Below, one piece after another: positions 8,771 through 17,039 of a stretch of 64,000 nt of DNA. Numbering within the stretch: the first letter of the stretch is position 1; every line of letters starts with the position of its first letter. The position numbers and the translations under genes were made by a program. The DNA is from Ochrobactrum sp. BTU1 (GTDB taxonomy: Bacteria > Pseudomonadota > Alphaproteobacteria > Rhizobiales > Rhizobiaceae): NCBI GenBank assembly GCA_018798825.1, contig CP076355.1, forward strand, positions 186,001 to 250,000, in the 5' to 3' direction. Under the pieces are notes generated by a model. The model made no database searches. It was not told where the DNA came from and saw only the letters and a list, made by a program, of their open reading frames with translations.

Positions 8771-8815
8771 TACAACGCAGTTCCCCCATCAAAGTCGAAG
8801 TTCCGCTTGGAAAAT

Positions 8816-9889
8816 ATGAAAAAGAAAAAGTCTTTTACGATCAGAGATATTGCCGAAAATGCGGGTGTTTCTCCCGCTACAGTGTCCCTCGTTCTGAACG
8901 GCAAAGGCGAAATTTCGGGAGAGACAAGAGCCCGCGTGCTTGAGTCGGTTTCCCGGCTCAATTATGTGCCGCGCGCAGCTAAAACTGGATCTGGTGGCGG
9001 TGAGACAATCCGCTTTCTGAAGATCGCCAAGCATGGCGAGACGGTAAATCGCGACCACAGCGTATTTGTCTCCGACTATATCGACGGCATGTCGTCTGAG
9101 GCTACGCGCCGCAATTACACGCTTGAAGTGGTAAGCTTTGAAGGACAACCGATCAGTGCGGTGGCAGAATCGCTGGCCGGTGCGCCGGTGCGCGGTGTGA
9201 TTGCTCTGGGAACCGAGCTTTCGGCAGCAGATATCCACATGATACAGGGGCTTGGCCTGCCAACTGTGTTTATCGACACGTTTTATGAGGTCATCGAAGC
9301 CAACTTCGTAGACATGAACAATGAGGATGCAGTCTTCAAAGTTCTTTCACGCTTCAAACAGCTTGGTTTTTCGCGCATCGGCTTTGTCGCAAGTCATACA
9401 GAAACGACGAATTTCCGCCTTCGGCGCGATGCGTTTTTCAAGAATATGCAGCGTCTGGACCTAACCGTTCAGGAACACGACATTCTTTCGGTTGAATCAA
9501 CCTATGAGGGTGCGCATCGAGATACTTGCGCAATGCTGCATTCGGGTCTTGATCTGGCTGAGTGCTATTTCTGCACCAATGATATCATCGCCTATGGCTT
9601 CATCCGGGCGTTGAAAGGCAAGGGCCTTCGTATTCCTGATGATGTTTCGGTGATTGGTTTTGATAATCTGCCGCAAAGTGCGACCATGGAGCCGGGGCTG
9701 ACGACGGTCGAAGTATCCAAGCGCAAGATCGGCAATCTCGCCGTAACCATTCTCGATGATCTCATCAATACCGCTGAATCGCAGCCACCAGTGAAAATTC
9801 TGGTCGGTGCAAGTCTCGTCATCAGATCAAGCGATGCTGGTGTTGCGGCTAAATCTGCTGCACCAAAGACCGGCGCTTTTACCAGCTAA
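8816..9889 (+). CDS. LacI-family transcriptional regulator
   Basis: 357 residues from the ATG at 8816. The N-terminus MKKKKSFTIRDIAENAGVSPATVSLVLNG is a textbook LacI helix-turn-helix plus hinge (VSRLNYVPRA). The rest is a periplasmic-binding-protein-like effector domain ending with the IPDDVSVIGFDNLP and PGLTTVEVSKRKIG segments typical of the family. An in-frame upstream extension to 8663 exists but covers the operator and lacks family similarity. Divergent from system 1, it is probably its repressor, responding to the transported sugar or its phosphate. Confidence 0.92.
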   Translation: MKKKKSFTIRDIAENAGVSPATVSLVLNGKGEISGETRARVLESVSRLNYVPRAAKTGSGGGETIRFLKIAKHGETVNRDHSVFVSDYIDGMSSEATRRNYTLEVVSFEGQPISAVAESLAGAPVRGVIALGTELSAADIHMIQGLGLPTVFIDTFYEVIEANFVDMNNEDAVFKVLSRFKQLGFSRIGFVASHTETTNFRLRRDAFFKNMQRLDLTVQEHDILSVESTYEGAHRDTCAMLHSGLDLAECYFCTNDIIAYGFIRALKGKGLRIPDDVSVIGFDNLPQSATMEPGLTTVEVSKRKIGNLAVTILDDLINTAESQPPVKILVGASLVIRSSDAGVAAKSAAPKTGAFTS

Positions 9890-10192
9890 TCCCATACAAA
9901 AGAGCATGAATTTTGATAGGCGGCAGGCGGAAGCTTGTCGCCTATTTTGCATGTCTTCGCCTCCCTAGCCCTCTTCCTGAGCGATCCGCTTTTCTGCGGC
10001 TCTGTCGGGTAAGTTGTGCGGATGGCTATCCACACCCCCCAAATAGGCAGACAATTACTCTTGTAATTTTAATTATACATCTGTATTCAGAATGAGAGTT
10101 CGCTATGGGCTGGAGGCAGAGGAGCCTTCCCGGGTGATCTTTCAAGCAGTCAGGCGGGAGGAAGTTTCGTCTGATTTCCAAGGGAGGAATTA
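9890..10192. other. intergenic region with terminator and system-2 promoter
   Basis: 303 bp between the LacI-family gene and the system-2 binding-protein gene. The left part holds the hairpin at 9916-9948. The right part should hold the system-2 promoter and SorC-type operator. A TAATT-TT-AATTA palindrome at 10064-10075 is the most symmetric site I see. No coding sequence is supported. Confidence 0.5.
9916..9948 (+). terminator. Rho-independent terminator candidate after the LacI-family gene
   Basis: The ATAGGCG (9916-9922) and CGCCTAT (9939-9945) arms pair perfectly. The stem continues inward with CA:TG and GC:GC pairs plus G-U wobbles to a GGAA loop, and is followed by a short TTTT. Confidence 0.6.
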
Positions 10193-11137
10193 ATGAATAA
10201 GCTTGCTATGCTGGCGGCTGTTGCTGCCTTTTCGTTGCCTGTTGCTGCTATGGCGCAGGACGGTCCTGGTACTGTTAAAAAAGACAGCTATCGTTTTGTC
10301 ATCGTGCCAAAGGTTGTGCATCCGTGGTTTGACAAGGTGAATGAAGGCGCACAGCAGGCCGCTGCTGCGCTCAAGGCACAGACTGGCGCAAATGTTGAAA
10401 TCGTTTACTCGGCACCACAGAGTGCAGACGTTGTTCAGCAGAATCAGATTATCGACAGCGCGCTTGCCACCCGCCCGGATGGTCTTGCGCTCGATCTGCT
10501 CGATCCGTCGGGCAATCGTGCGTCGCTCGAAGAAGCACAGGGACAGAAGATTCCTCTCGTGCTGTTTGACTCCGTGCCGCCTGAAGGCATGACCATCACG
10601 CACATCGGTTCAGATTTCTGCGAGCAGGCCAAAATTGCTGCCCGTCGTCTGGTCGAAGTGCTGGGTGGTGAAGGCGAAGTCGCAATCATGATGGGCGTGC
10701 CTACCGCACCAAACCATTCGATCCGCGCCGATTGCCATCGCGAAGTGTTCAAAGAACACCCGGGTATCAAGGTTGTTGCTGAAGGCATCGACAATGACAG
10801 CATCGAAATCGCACAGCAGCAGGCAGCCGCCATCATGCAGGCCAATCCAAACCTGAAGGGCTGGGTTGCTTCGGATGCGGCTGGTCCGATCGGTATCGGT
10901 CAGGCTATTGTTGAAGCCGGCAAGCAGGGCAAGGTCACGCTGGTCGGCCTCGACAATCTGCCGGAAATGCTCGACATGATCCGCAATGGCGTGGCTGACA
11001 GCTCATCCGCATCGCAACCTGAATTGCAGGGTTACTGGTCGGTGATGACGCTCTGGGCACAGGCAACCGGCGCTCCGGTTCCTGGCTATATCGACACCGG
11101 CAATGCTTTCCTTACAAAGGAAAACGTAGGCAACTGA
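10193..11137 (+). CDS. CUT2 sugar ABC transporter substrate-binding protein (system 2)
   Basis: 314 residues with a clear Sec signal peptide (MNKLAMLAAVAAFSLPVAAMAQ). The start ATG at 10193 follows AAGGGAGGAATTA. It is a type 1 periplasmic sugar-binding protein: PKVVHPWFDKVNEGAQQAAA is the first strand/helix, DLLDPSGNRASLEEAQGQKIPLVLFDS the hinge region, and AIVEAGKQGKVTLVGLDNLPEMLDMI the distal lobe. It differs clearly from the system-1 protein and is closer to RbsB-like proteins. It is the first gene of the plus-strand operon with ATPase, permease and fused DAK kinase. Confidence 0.9.
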   Translation: MNKLAMLAAVAAFSLPVAAMAQDGPGTVKKDSYRFVIVPKVVHPWFDKVNEGAQQAAAALKAQTGANVEIVYSAPQSADVVQQNQIIDSALATRPDGLALDLLDPSGNRASLEEAQGQKIPLVLFDSVPPEGMTITHIGSDFCEQAKIAARRLVEVLGGEGEVAIMMGVPTAPNHSIRADCHREVFKEHPGIKVVAEGIDNDSIEIAQQQAAAIMQANPNLKGWVASDAAGPIGIGQAIVEAGKQGKVTLVGLDNLPEMLDMIRNGVADSSSASQPELQGYWSVMTLWAQATGAPVPGYIDTGNAFLTKENVGN

Positions 11138-11157
11138 TCCGTTCTGGTCTTGTTGCA

Positions 11158-11181
11158 GGAGCACGGGTTCTCCCGTGCTCC
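11158..11181 (+). other. intercistronic stem-loop after the binding-protein gene
   Basis: Perfect 10-bp stem (11158-11167 with 11172-11181) around TTCT, followed by ATTCTTTCC. It is placed just like the stem-loop of system 1, between binding-protein and ATPase genes. Such hairpins commonly keep the binding protein more abundant than the membrane components. Confidence 0.7.
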
Positions 11182-11252
11182 ATTCTTTCCTGTCCTATCG
11201 GCTTTGACCAGCGGCTTGCCGGACATACCGATAGTTTTCCAAGGTGTCCATC

Positions 11253-12752
11253 ATGGCTTATCTTGAAACAAGCGGATTAGGCCGGGACTTTCCGGGCGTA
11301 ACCGCGCTGGATGGTGTTGACCTGAAAATCGAGCTGGGTCGCACGCATATTCTTGCTGGCGAAAACGGCGCCGGCAAATCCACACTCGTAAAAATTCTGA
11401 CCGGAACCGACAGCGCTTCGCGCGGTCAGGTACTGATTGATGGTCGCGATCCGGTTGCCGATTCTGCGCTTTATAAAAACGTCGCCTATGTTCCACAGGA
11501 GCTGACGCTGTTCCCGCAGATGAGCGTGGCTGAAAACCTGTTCATGCCATTCAGCCGAACCGGCCATGGCGGCTTTCTCGTCAACCGCAAGGCGTTGATG
11601 GAAGAGGCAAAATCCTATCTCGACCGTTTCGGCATAGAAGCGCAGCCGGATGACCTGGTTGCCAATATTTCTGTGTCCGATCAGCAGCTTCTGCAAATTG
11701 CGCGTGCCTGCACCAATGAGCAGATGAAGGTGCTGATCCTTGATGAGCCGACATCTTCGCTGACGCGCGTTGAAGTCGAGCGTGTCTTCAAGGTTATTCG
11801 TGGCCTGCTTGATCGCGATCATGCGATTGTTTTCATCAGTCACAAGATGGAAGAAGTCTTCCAGATTGGGGATGATTATACTGTTCTTCGCAATGGCACG
11901 AAGATTGAAAGCGGTCATATCAAGGACGTCACCGAAGCCGATCTGATCCGCGCCATGTCTGGGCGTGATCTTTCTTTCGATGAGCATTTCCGCCCGTTAA
12001 AGCCTACCACTGAAACCATCATGGAAGTGCGCGGACTGTCCGGTTCGCGCTTTGAAGACATCAGTTTTGATCTGCGCAAAGGCGAGATTCTCGGCTTTGC
12101 CGGCCTGGTAGGCGCTGGACGCTCCGAAGTGATGCAGACGATCTTTGGCTTTTTGAAAGCCAAATCGGGCCAGGTGAAGGTGGAGGGCGAGAGCTGGGGA
12201 CTGAATGATACCTCCCGCTCGGTTTCCGGCGGTATGCTCTATCTTTCGGAAGAACGCAAACATCACGGCATTCTGCCACTTCTGTCACTGCGTGAGAATA
12301 TCGGCATTTCGGTATTGTCGCTGACCAGCGGCAAATTGGGTATCTCCGACCGCCGTGAACGCAATATCGTGCAAAAAATTATCGATGATTACGGTATCCG
12401 CACATCTGGCATGGGCAAGCGCATCTCGCAGCTTTCGGGCGGCAATCAGCAGAAGGCGATTATCGGTCGCGCCATGGCCACGCGTCCGCGCGTCCTCATT
12501 TTTGATGAGCCGACGAAGGGTATCGATATCCGGACCAAGTCCGAGATTTATCGCATCATGAAAAATCTCGCCGAAGAAGGCGTCGGTGTCATCCTCGTCT
12601 CCTCGGAACTCAACGAACTGCAGAAATGCGCAAGCCGTATCATCACCATGCATAACGGCCATATCACTGGTGAGTTCTCCACCACCGATACCAACAATGA
12701 AACACTCGTGGGCGCGATCTTTGGAACAGAGGTAAAAGCCGATGCAAACTAA
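11253..12752 (+). CDS. CUT2 sugar ABC transporter ATP-binding protein (system 2)
   Basis: 499 residues from the ATG at 11253, which has AAGG 8 nt upstream; an upstream GTG at 11244 is a weaker choice. It is a tandem ABC ATPase of the RbsA type. The first Walker A is GENGAGKST (residues 36-44) with a Walker B VLILDEPTSS. The second half has a degenerate P-loop (GLVGAGRSEVM), an intact LSGGNQQ signature and VLIFDEPTKGID. It powers the permease that follows, whose start overlaps its end by 11 bp. Confidence 0.92.
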   Translation: MAYLETSGLGRDFPGVTALDGVDLKIELGRTHILAGENGAGKSTLVKILTGTDSASRGQVLIDGRDPVADSALYKNVAYVPQELTLFPQMSVAENLFMPFSRTGHGGFLVNRKALMEEAKSYLDRFGIEAQPDDLVANISVSDQQLLQIARACTNEQMKVLILDEPTSSLTRVEVERVFKVIRGLLDRDHAIVFISHKMEEVFQIGDDYTVLRNGTKIESGHIKDVTEADLIRAMSGRDLSFDEHFRPLKPTTETIMEVRGLSGSRFEDISFDLRKGEILGFAGLVGAGRSEVMQTIFGFLKAKSGQVKVEGESWGLNDTSRSVSGGMLYLSEERKHHGILPLLSLRENIGISVLSLTSGKLGISDRRERNIVQKIIDDYGIRTSGMGKRISQLSGGNQQKAIIGRAMATRPRVLIFDEPTKGIDIRTKSEIYRIMKNLAEEGVGVILVSSELNELQKCASRIITMHNGHITGEFSTTDTNNETLVGAIFGTEVKADAN

Positions 12753-13707
12753 TCCCCTTTCCAATCTCATCCGCACGCCGCTGGCCGGTGTGTTTGCGGC
12801 GCTATTGGTGATCTTTGCCCTTTCGGCCATCCTGTCACCTTACTTTCTCACACCTTACAATCTGTCGGTTGTTGCGCGCGGTCTCGCTTTTGTCGGTCTC
12901 ATCACCATCGCACAGTCGATGCTGATGGTGCTTGGCGAGCTGGATCTGTCGCTTGGCGTGATCGGTGGTCTTTGCGGCGTTGTTTCGGGCATTCTTATGG
13001 TTCGGATGGGTTTTGAGCCTTACTCAGCAATGTTGCTGGCAATACTGCTTGGCCTTTGCCTTGGTCTGTTCAACGGCTTCCTCGTCACGTTCCTCCGCCT
13101 GCATTCACTGGTGCTCACAATTGGTACGGCTGGCATCTTCGGCGGTGCCAATCTGGTGCTGACCCGCGGTGTTGCCATCACCGGCATTCCGCGTGATGTG
13201 CAATATCTCGGCCGTGGTGATTTGTTCGGCGTGCCAGTGCCGTTCATCATCATGTTTGTTGCACTGCTGCTGGCGACTTTCGTGATGCTGAAAACCCCGT
13301 TCGGTCGTTATATGTATGCCATCGGCAATAATCGTGATGGTGCTCGTATGCTGGGCATTCGCGTGGACCGTGTGCGTCTTATGGTGTTCGGTGTGGCCGG
13401 TGCAATTGCAGGTCTTGCAGGCGTGCTGATGGTTGCGCGTCTTGGAACGGCACAGCCGTCCATTGGCGACAGCTGGGTTCTCGCTCCGATTGCTGCATCC
13501 GTAATTGGTGGCGTTGCCACAACGGGCGGTATAGGCAGCCCGATTGGTGCGATCCTTGGTGCAGGTATCATCGCTATTATTGAAAACATTATCGTTCTGT
13601 TCGGTGTCTCCCCCTATTGGCAGGGCATTGTTTCAGGTGCAATCGTCGTGCTGGCAATCTCGTTCGATGCCATATCGCGTCGTTATCTGCGCCGGGATGC
13701 CAACTGA
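12742..13707 (+). CDS. CUT2 sugar ABC transporter permease (system 2)
   Basis: 321 residues, BPD_transp_2 family. The ATG at 12742 lies 11 bp inside the ATPase gene. The coupling loop GRYMYAIGNNRDGARMLGIRVDRV and a late glycine-rich segment (VIGGVATTGGIGSPIGAILGAG) are diagnostic. It is the only permease of system 2, so a homodimer is expected, unlike system 1. The next gene begins 35 bp downstream. Confidence 0.92.
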   Translation: MQTNPLSNLIRTPLAGVFAALLVIFALSAILSPYFLTPYNLSVVARGLAFVGLITIAQSMLMVLGELDLSLGVIGGLCGVVSGILMVRMGFEPYSAMLLAILLGLCLGLFNGFLVTFLRLHSLVLTIGTAGIFGGANLVLTRGVAITGIPRDVQYLGRGDLFGVPVPFIIMFVALLLATFVMLKTPFGRYMYAIGNNRDGARMLGIRVDRVRLMVFGVAGAIAGLAGVLMVARLGTAQPSIGDSWVLAPIAASVIGGVATTGGIGSPIGAILGAGIIAIIENIIVLFGVSPYWQGIVSGAIVVLAISFDAISRRYLRRDAN

Positions 13708-13742
13708 TCTGACGACCTGACACGTTTTAGAAAGCCAGAAAT

Positions 13743-15506
13743 ATGAATGAACAAGTCAAAACAAAGAAGCTGATCAACGCGCCGGAAAACATCATTGCGG
13801 AAATGATAGAAGGTATGGTCGGCGCGCATCCTGACATGCTGCGTGTTGAAGGCGAAACGGGTCGTGCAGTTGTGGCTGTCGATGGTCCACGCGAAGGCAA
13901 GGTCGGCATTGTGGTCGGTGGCGGTTCAGGTCACGAGCCAGCTTTTGCGGGCTATGTCGGGCGCGGCCTTGCCGATGCAGCAGCTGTTGGCAACGTGTTT
14001 GCCTCCCCATCGCCTGCTCATATTGCAGAAGCGGCACGGGCTGCGGATGGTGGCGCTGGCGTGCTGATGCTCTATGGCAATTATACCGGCGACGTTCTTA
14101 ACTTCACGATGGCTGCGGAAGAACTCGCGCAGGACGGCATGGATGTGCGTCATGTCGCAGTTGCGGACGATGTGGCCTCGGCTCCGCTTGATCGCAAGTC
14201 GGAGCGCCGCGGTATTGCCGGTGATTTCTTTGTGTTCAAGGTTGCTGGTGCTGCCGCTGATTTGGGTGAATCCCTGCCGCGCGTTGAAGCCCTAGCGCAG
14301 GCTGCCAATGAAGCGACCCGTTCGATGGGCGTGGCATTGAGCCCATGCTCGCTGCCCCAGACCGGCAAGCCGAACTTTTCCATCGGTGACGATGAAATGG
14401 AAATCGGCATGGGCCTGCATGGCGAGCCGGGTATCCGCCGCCAGAAGCTGGCGCCCGCCGATGAAGTGACTGACGAACTGATGGCCTCGGTTGTCGAAGA
14501 ACTGGCACTCAAGGCTGGTGATCGCGTTGCTGTTCTGGTCAACGGACTTGGCGCGACCACGCATATCGAGCTCTACCTGATTTTCCGCCGCGTGAAGCAG
14601 ATCCTGGATGGCAGGGACGTTCAGATCCACGCCTCCTGGGTTGGCGAATATGCGACGTCGCTCGAAATGGCTGGTGCGTCGGTGACGTTGATGAAACTCG
14701 ATGCGACGTTGCAGACGCTTCTCGATCATCCATGCCATACCCCAGCCTTAACGGTTGGTGCCGTGCAGCCAGCGGATCGTGAACCGGCTTCACATCGCAA
14801 GGCGCAGCGCAGTTCTGAACACAAGGAAGCTGCCATTGACACGCCGCGCAAACTCATCACCGAGGGTGACGTGACGCCTGCACTTTTCAAGGCGATGATG
14901 ATGAATGTCGGCAATCAGATCATCGCCGAGAAGAATTGGCTTTCGGAACTCGATGGGGTGATTGGCGATGGCGATCATGGCATTACCATGGAAATCGGCT
15001 GGAAGGCCGTGCAACATGCGCTAGAAGACGAGCAGGGCGATGAAACCATCGAAGCCATCTGCAAGCGCATGGCCAAGGCGTTTCTTGATGCGGTTGGCGC
15101 CTCGTCGGGTCCGCTCTATGCAACTGCGTTCCTGCGTGCGGGTACGGCTGTCAGCAATCGTCTAAACCTTGATGGTACGGGCATTGCCGAATGGCTTGCA
15201 GCCGCATCGCAAGGCATTCAGGATCGGGGCCGCGCTGCACCCGGCGACAAGACGATGATTGATGCATGGGTTCCGGCGGTCGAGGCTGCGAATGAAGCTG
15301 CGAAGGCCGGCAAGTCCACGCTTGACGTACTGATTGCTGCCCGCGATGGTGCGGAAGCGGGCATGAAGGCGACCACCGCAATGGAATCGCGTCGTGGCCG
15401 TTCAGCCAAGCTGGGCGAGCGCTCCATCGGCCATATTGATCCGGGTGCAGCGTCTACATTCGTAACCCTGCGCGCCATGGCAGAAGCGCTTCAAGGTAAA
15501 GCTTAA
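13743..15506 (+). CDS. fused DhaK-DhaL dihydroxyacetone kinase family protein
   Basis: 587 residues, the length of single-chain ATP-dependent DAK kinases. The DhaK part spans about 1-330 (GGGSGHEPAFAGYVG, NYTGDVLNFTMA, MEIGMGLHGEPG). A charged linker follows at about 345-370, then a DhaL part at about 375-587 with a canonical GDGDHGITM metal loop. Relatives phosphorylate dihydroxyacetone, glyceraldehyde or erythrulose isomers. As the last gene of the system-2 operon it should phosphorylate the imported compound. The start ATG at 13743 has only a weak ribosome-binding site. Unlike the split pair at 2068-3720, all DhaL metal-loop residues are conserved. Confidence 0.9.
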   Translation: MNEQVKTKKLINAPENIIAEMIEGMVGAHPDMLRVEGETGRAVVAVDGPREGKVGIVVGGGSGHEPAFAGYVGRGLADAAAVGNVFASPSPAHIAEAARAADGGAGVLMLYGNYTGDVLNFTMAAEELAQDGMDVRHVAVADDVASAPLDRKSERRGIAGDFFVFKVAGAAADLGESLPRVEALAQAANEATRSMGVALSPCSLPQTGKPNFSIGDDEMEIGMGLHGEPGIRRQKLAPADEVTDELMASVVEELALKAGDRVAVLVNGLGATTHIELYLIFRRVKQILDGRDVQIHASWVGEYATSLEMAGASVTLMKLDATLQTLLDHPCHTPALTVGAVQPADREPASHRKAQRSSEHKEAAIDTPRKLITEGDVTPALFKAMMMNVGNQIIAEKNWLSELDGVIGDGDHGITMEIGWKAVQHALEDEQGDETIEAICKRMAKAFLDAVGASSGPLYATAFLRAGTAVSNRLNLDGTGIAEWLAAASQGIQDRGRAAPGDKTMIDAWVPAVEAANEAAKAGKSTLDVLIAARDGAEAGMKATTAMESRRGRSAKLGERSIGHIDPGAASTFVTLRAMAEALQGKA

Positions 15507-15517
15507 TCAATTAGCAC

Positions 15518-15542
15518 AGGGGCCGTGTTTAGCGCGGCCCCT
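15518..15542. terminator. convergent hairpin between the DAK kinase and SorC regulator genes
   Basis: An 8-bp GC-rich stem, AGGGGCCG (15518-15525) with CGGCCCCT (15535-15542), sits in the 22-bp gap and overlaps the last codons of the minus-strand regulator. There is no T-run on either side, so termination is only presumed from the convergent context. Confidence 0.4.
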
Positions 15543-16485
15543 GCAATAATGCGCGGGCAACGCCTTCATTGGTGACGAGGCGATTGACAAAGCCGCCGCG
15601 CAGAATGGCCCGAATAATCGGAATTTTATTCGGCCCACCCGAGACCAGAACCGATGCGGGTTTGAGTTTGAGCTTGTCTGGTGGCAGGGCAATGATTGAT
15701 TCATTGAGGAAATGGTCAATCGGACGCCCCTGAGCATCAAGAAAATACCCCAGAAATTCACCGACCGCCCCAAGCCTCAGGACGGCATCGAGGTTATCTT
15801 TCACCACGCGGATGTGGGTGAGTGAGGTTTCCGATGTTAGTGCGCCGCAAGAGACAAGGCCGATATCCGCGATTTCGGTGCGCGCCAGAACGTCTGTCAG
15901 TTCGTCGCTCAAAAGAATTGCATCGCGGCTTTCGCGGTTTGCGCAATAGATCGGAGCAGTGAGATAATGACACTCAACGCCGAGCGCTCGCGCAAAGTCG
16001 GTTGCAACTTCAAATGTGTTTGTAGAGGAGCCGCTGGTCACGCCCCCGGTCAGACTGACGACCCAGCTTTCAGGTTTGGGACGCGAACGTAAATTTCTAA
16101 CCGCAAAACTTAAAGTGCGTCCCGAGGCAATGCCCACCCCCATGTCCCGCCCTGAAATCAGCTCGCTTGCCATGGTCCCTGCGGCTTCGCCGATCACACG
16201 TTTCTGCTCCAGATAGTCATCAAGATCCGGCACCACTACGGCATCAGCTAAGCCGTAACGAGCCGCGACCTTCTCCGCCAGTTCGATACAATCCACAAGC
16301 GGCAGGCTGACTTTGACCTGTATCTGACCCGACTCGCGAACCTGACCAATGATCTTGTTGACCTTTAGCCGGGTAATGTTAAGCCGTTGTGCGATTTCCT
16401 GCTGAGTCTGGCCGCCAATGAAATAGAGCCAGGCCACGCGTGCGCGCTCCTGCTCTTCATCGACTGATACGAAATTCTCGTTCAT
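15529..16485 (-). CDS. SorC/DeoR-type sugar-binding transcriptional regulator (EryD-like)
   Basis: 318 residues. The N-terminal helix-turn-helix (ARVAWLYFIGGQTQQEIAQRLNI..LKVNKII) and a sugar-phosphate-binding C-terminal domain (GVGIASGRTLSFAVRNL; RLGAVGEFLGYFLDAQGRPIDH; VLVSGGPNKIPIIRAILRGG) have the architecture of SorC-family regulators such as Brucella EryD. It is convergent with the system-2 operon and very likely controls it, using a phosphorylated product of the DAK kinase as effector. The ATG start is at 16485. Confidence 0.88.
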   Translation of the reverse strand: MNENFVSVDEEQERARVAWLYFIGGQTQQEIAQRLNITRLKVNKIIGQVRESGQIQVKVSLPLVDCIELAEKVAARYGLADAVVVPDLDDYLEQKRVIGEAAGTMASELISGRDMGVGIASGRTLSFAVRNLRSRPKPESWVVSLTGGVTSGSSTNTFEVATDFARALGVECHYLTAPIYCANRESRDAILLSDELTDVLARTEIADIGLVSCGALTSETSLTHIRVVKDNLDAVLRLGAVGEFLGYFLDAQGRPIDHFLNESIIALPPDKLKLKPASVLVSGGPNKIPIIRAILRGGFVNRLVTNEGVARALLQGPR

Positions 16486-16570
16486 TCACTGGCCCTTAAC
16501 AGTCGCTACGTGCGGCAGAATATCCTTGAGCGGTCGCGCTGAAAAGCATCAATTCCTGCGCTCTTTCAAC

Positions 16571-16612
16571 GCGCATCTTGCCTGAAAACGGTTTCTCATT
16601 TTCAGGATGCGC
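16571..16612. repeat. dispersed palindromic repeat (GCGCATC type)
   Basis: GCGCATC (16571-16577) and GATGCGC (16606-16612) enclose a second inverted pair, CTGAAAA (16582-16588) and TTTTCAG (16599-16605). The same nested layout recurs at 29182-29278 and 35699-35746. Confidence 0.7.
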
Positions 16613-16741
16613 TTCTCACTCTTTTCATAACTGAGGTACGGGCCGCAATGAATTTTGCAATGCCGGATGTTATTTCTTTTCAAGCTACGCTGAATGCCGA
16701 CACATTTTTGTATATGAAATTTGCAGAGCATTTTTAAGTAA

Positions 16742-16770
16742 TTTAACTTGACTCAAATTATCATGTTAAA
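16742..16770. promoter_or_regulatory. iron-responsive operator candidate (RirA IRO-type box)
   Basis: TGA (16749-16751), nine bases, then TCA (16761-16763) is exactly the TGA-N9-TCA pattern described for rhizobial RirA targets. It is embedded in a larger inverted repeat, TTTAACTTGA against TCATGTTAAA, with one mismatch. It lies 41 bp upstream of a small membrane-peptide ORF and about 270 bp upstream of a TonB receptor, so iron repression of both is likely. An Irr site cannot be excluded. Confidence 0.6.
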
Positions 16771-16811
16771 TAGAGGTTGCGGCGGAGGCATCCCTGTCGG
16801 CGGGTAAGATC

Positions 16812-16931
16812 ATGTATAACAAAAATAGTCAGAAGACGGCGCTTCATCGATTTGTCGAGGGAGATGGATTCTGGGTAGCGTATGCTGGTTTATTTGCAGT
16901 GATCGTTATCATTGCAAATCTTTACCTTTGA
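16812..16931 (+). CDS. small single-pass membrane protein, 39 residues
   Basis: A short ORF with the ATG at 16812. A polar, basic N-terminus (MYNKNSQKTALHRF) is followed by VEGDGFW and one strongly hydrophobic segment (about residues 21-39) ending at the C-terminus. This is the look of a tail-anchored or single-span membrane peptide. It sits directly behind the iron-box palindrome and 108 bp before the TonB receptor, so co-transcription is likely. I do not recognise a named family; it is not HemP/HmuP, which lacks a membrane span. The ribosome-binding site (GGGTAAGATC) is weak, so translation needs proof. Confidence 0.5.
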   Translation: MYNKNSQKTALHRFVEGDGFWVAYAGLFAVIVIIANLYL

Positions 16932-17039
16932 AAATTGTCAGCCTGTAAACTGCAACGTCTGCAGGCCGACCACGCATATCAGCAGCAAGCAATAGTTCTC
17001 AGGTAGCCAGCCACTGATTTCCACTTTCGCGAGGAAACA

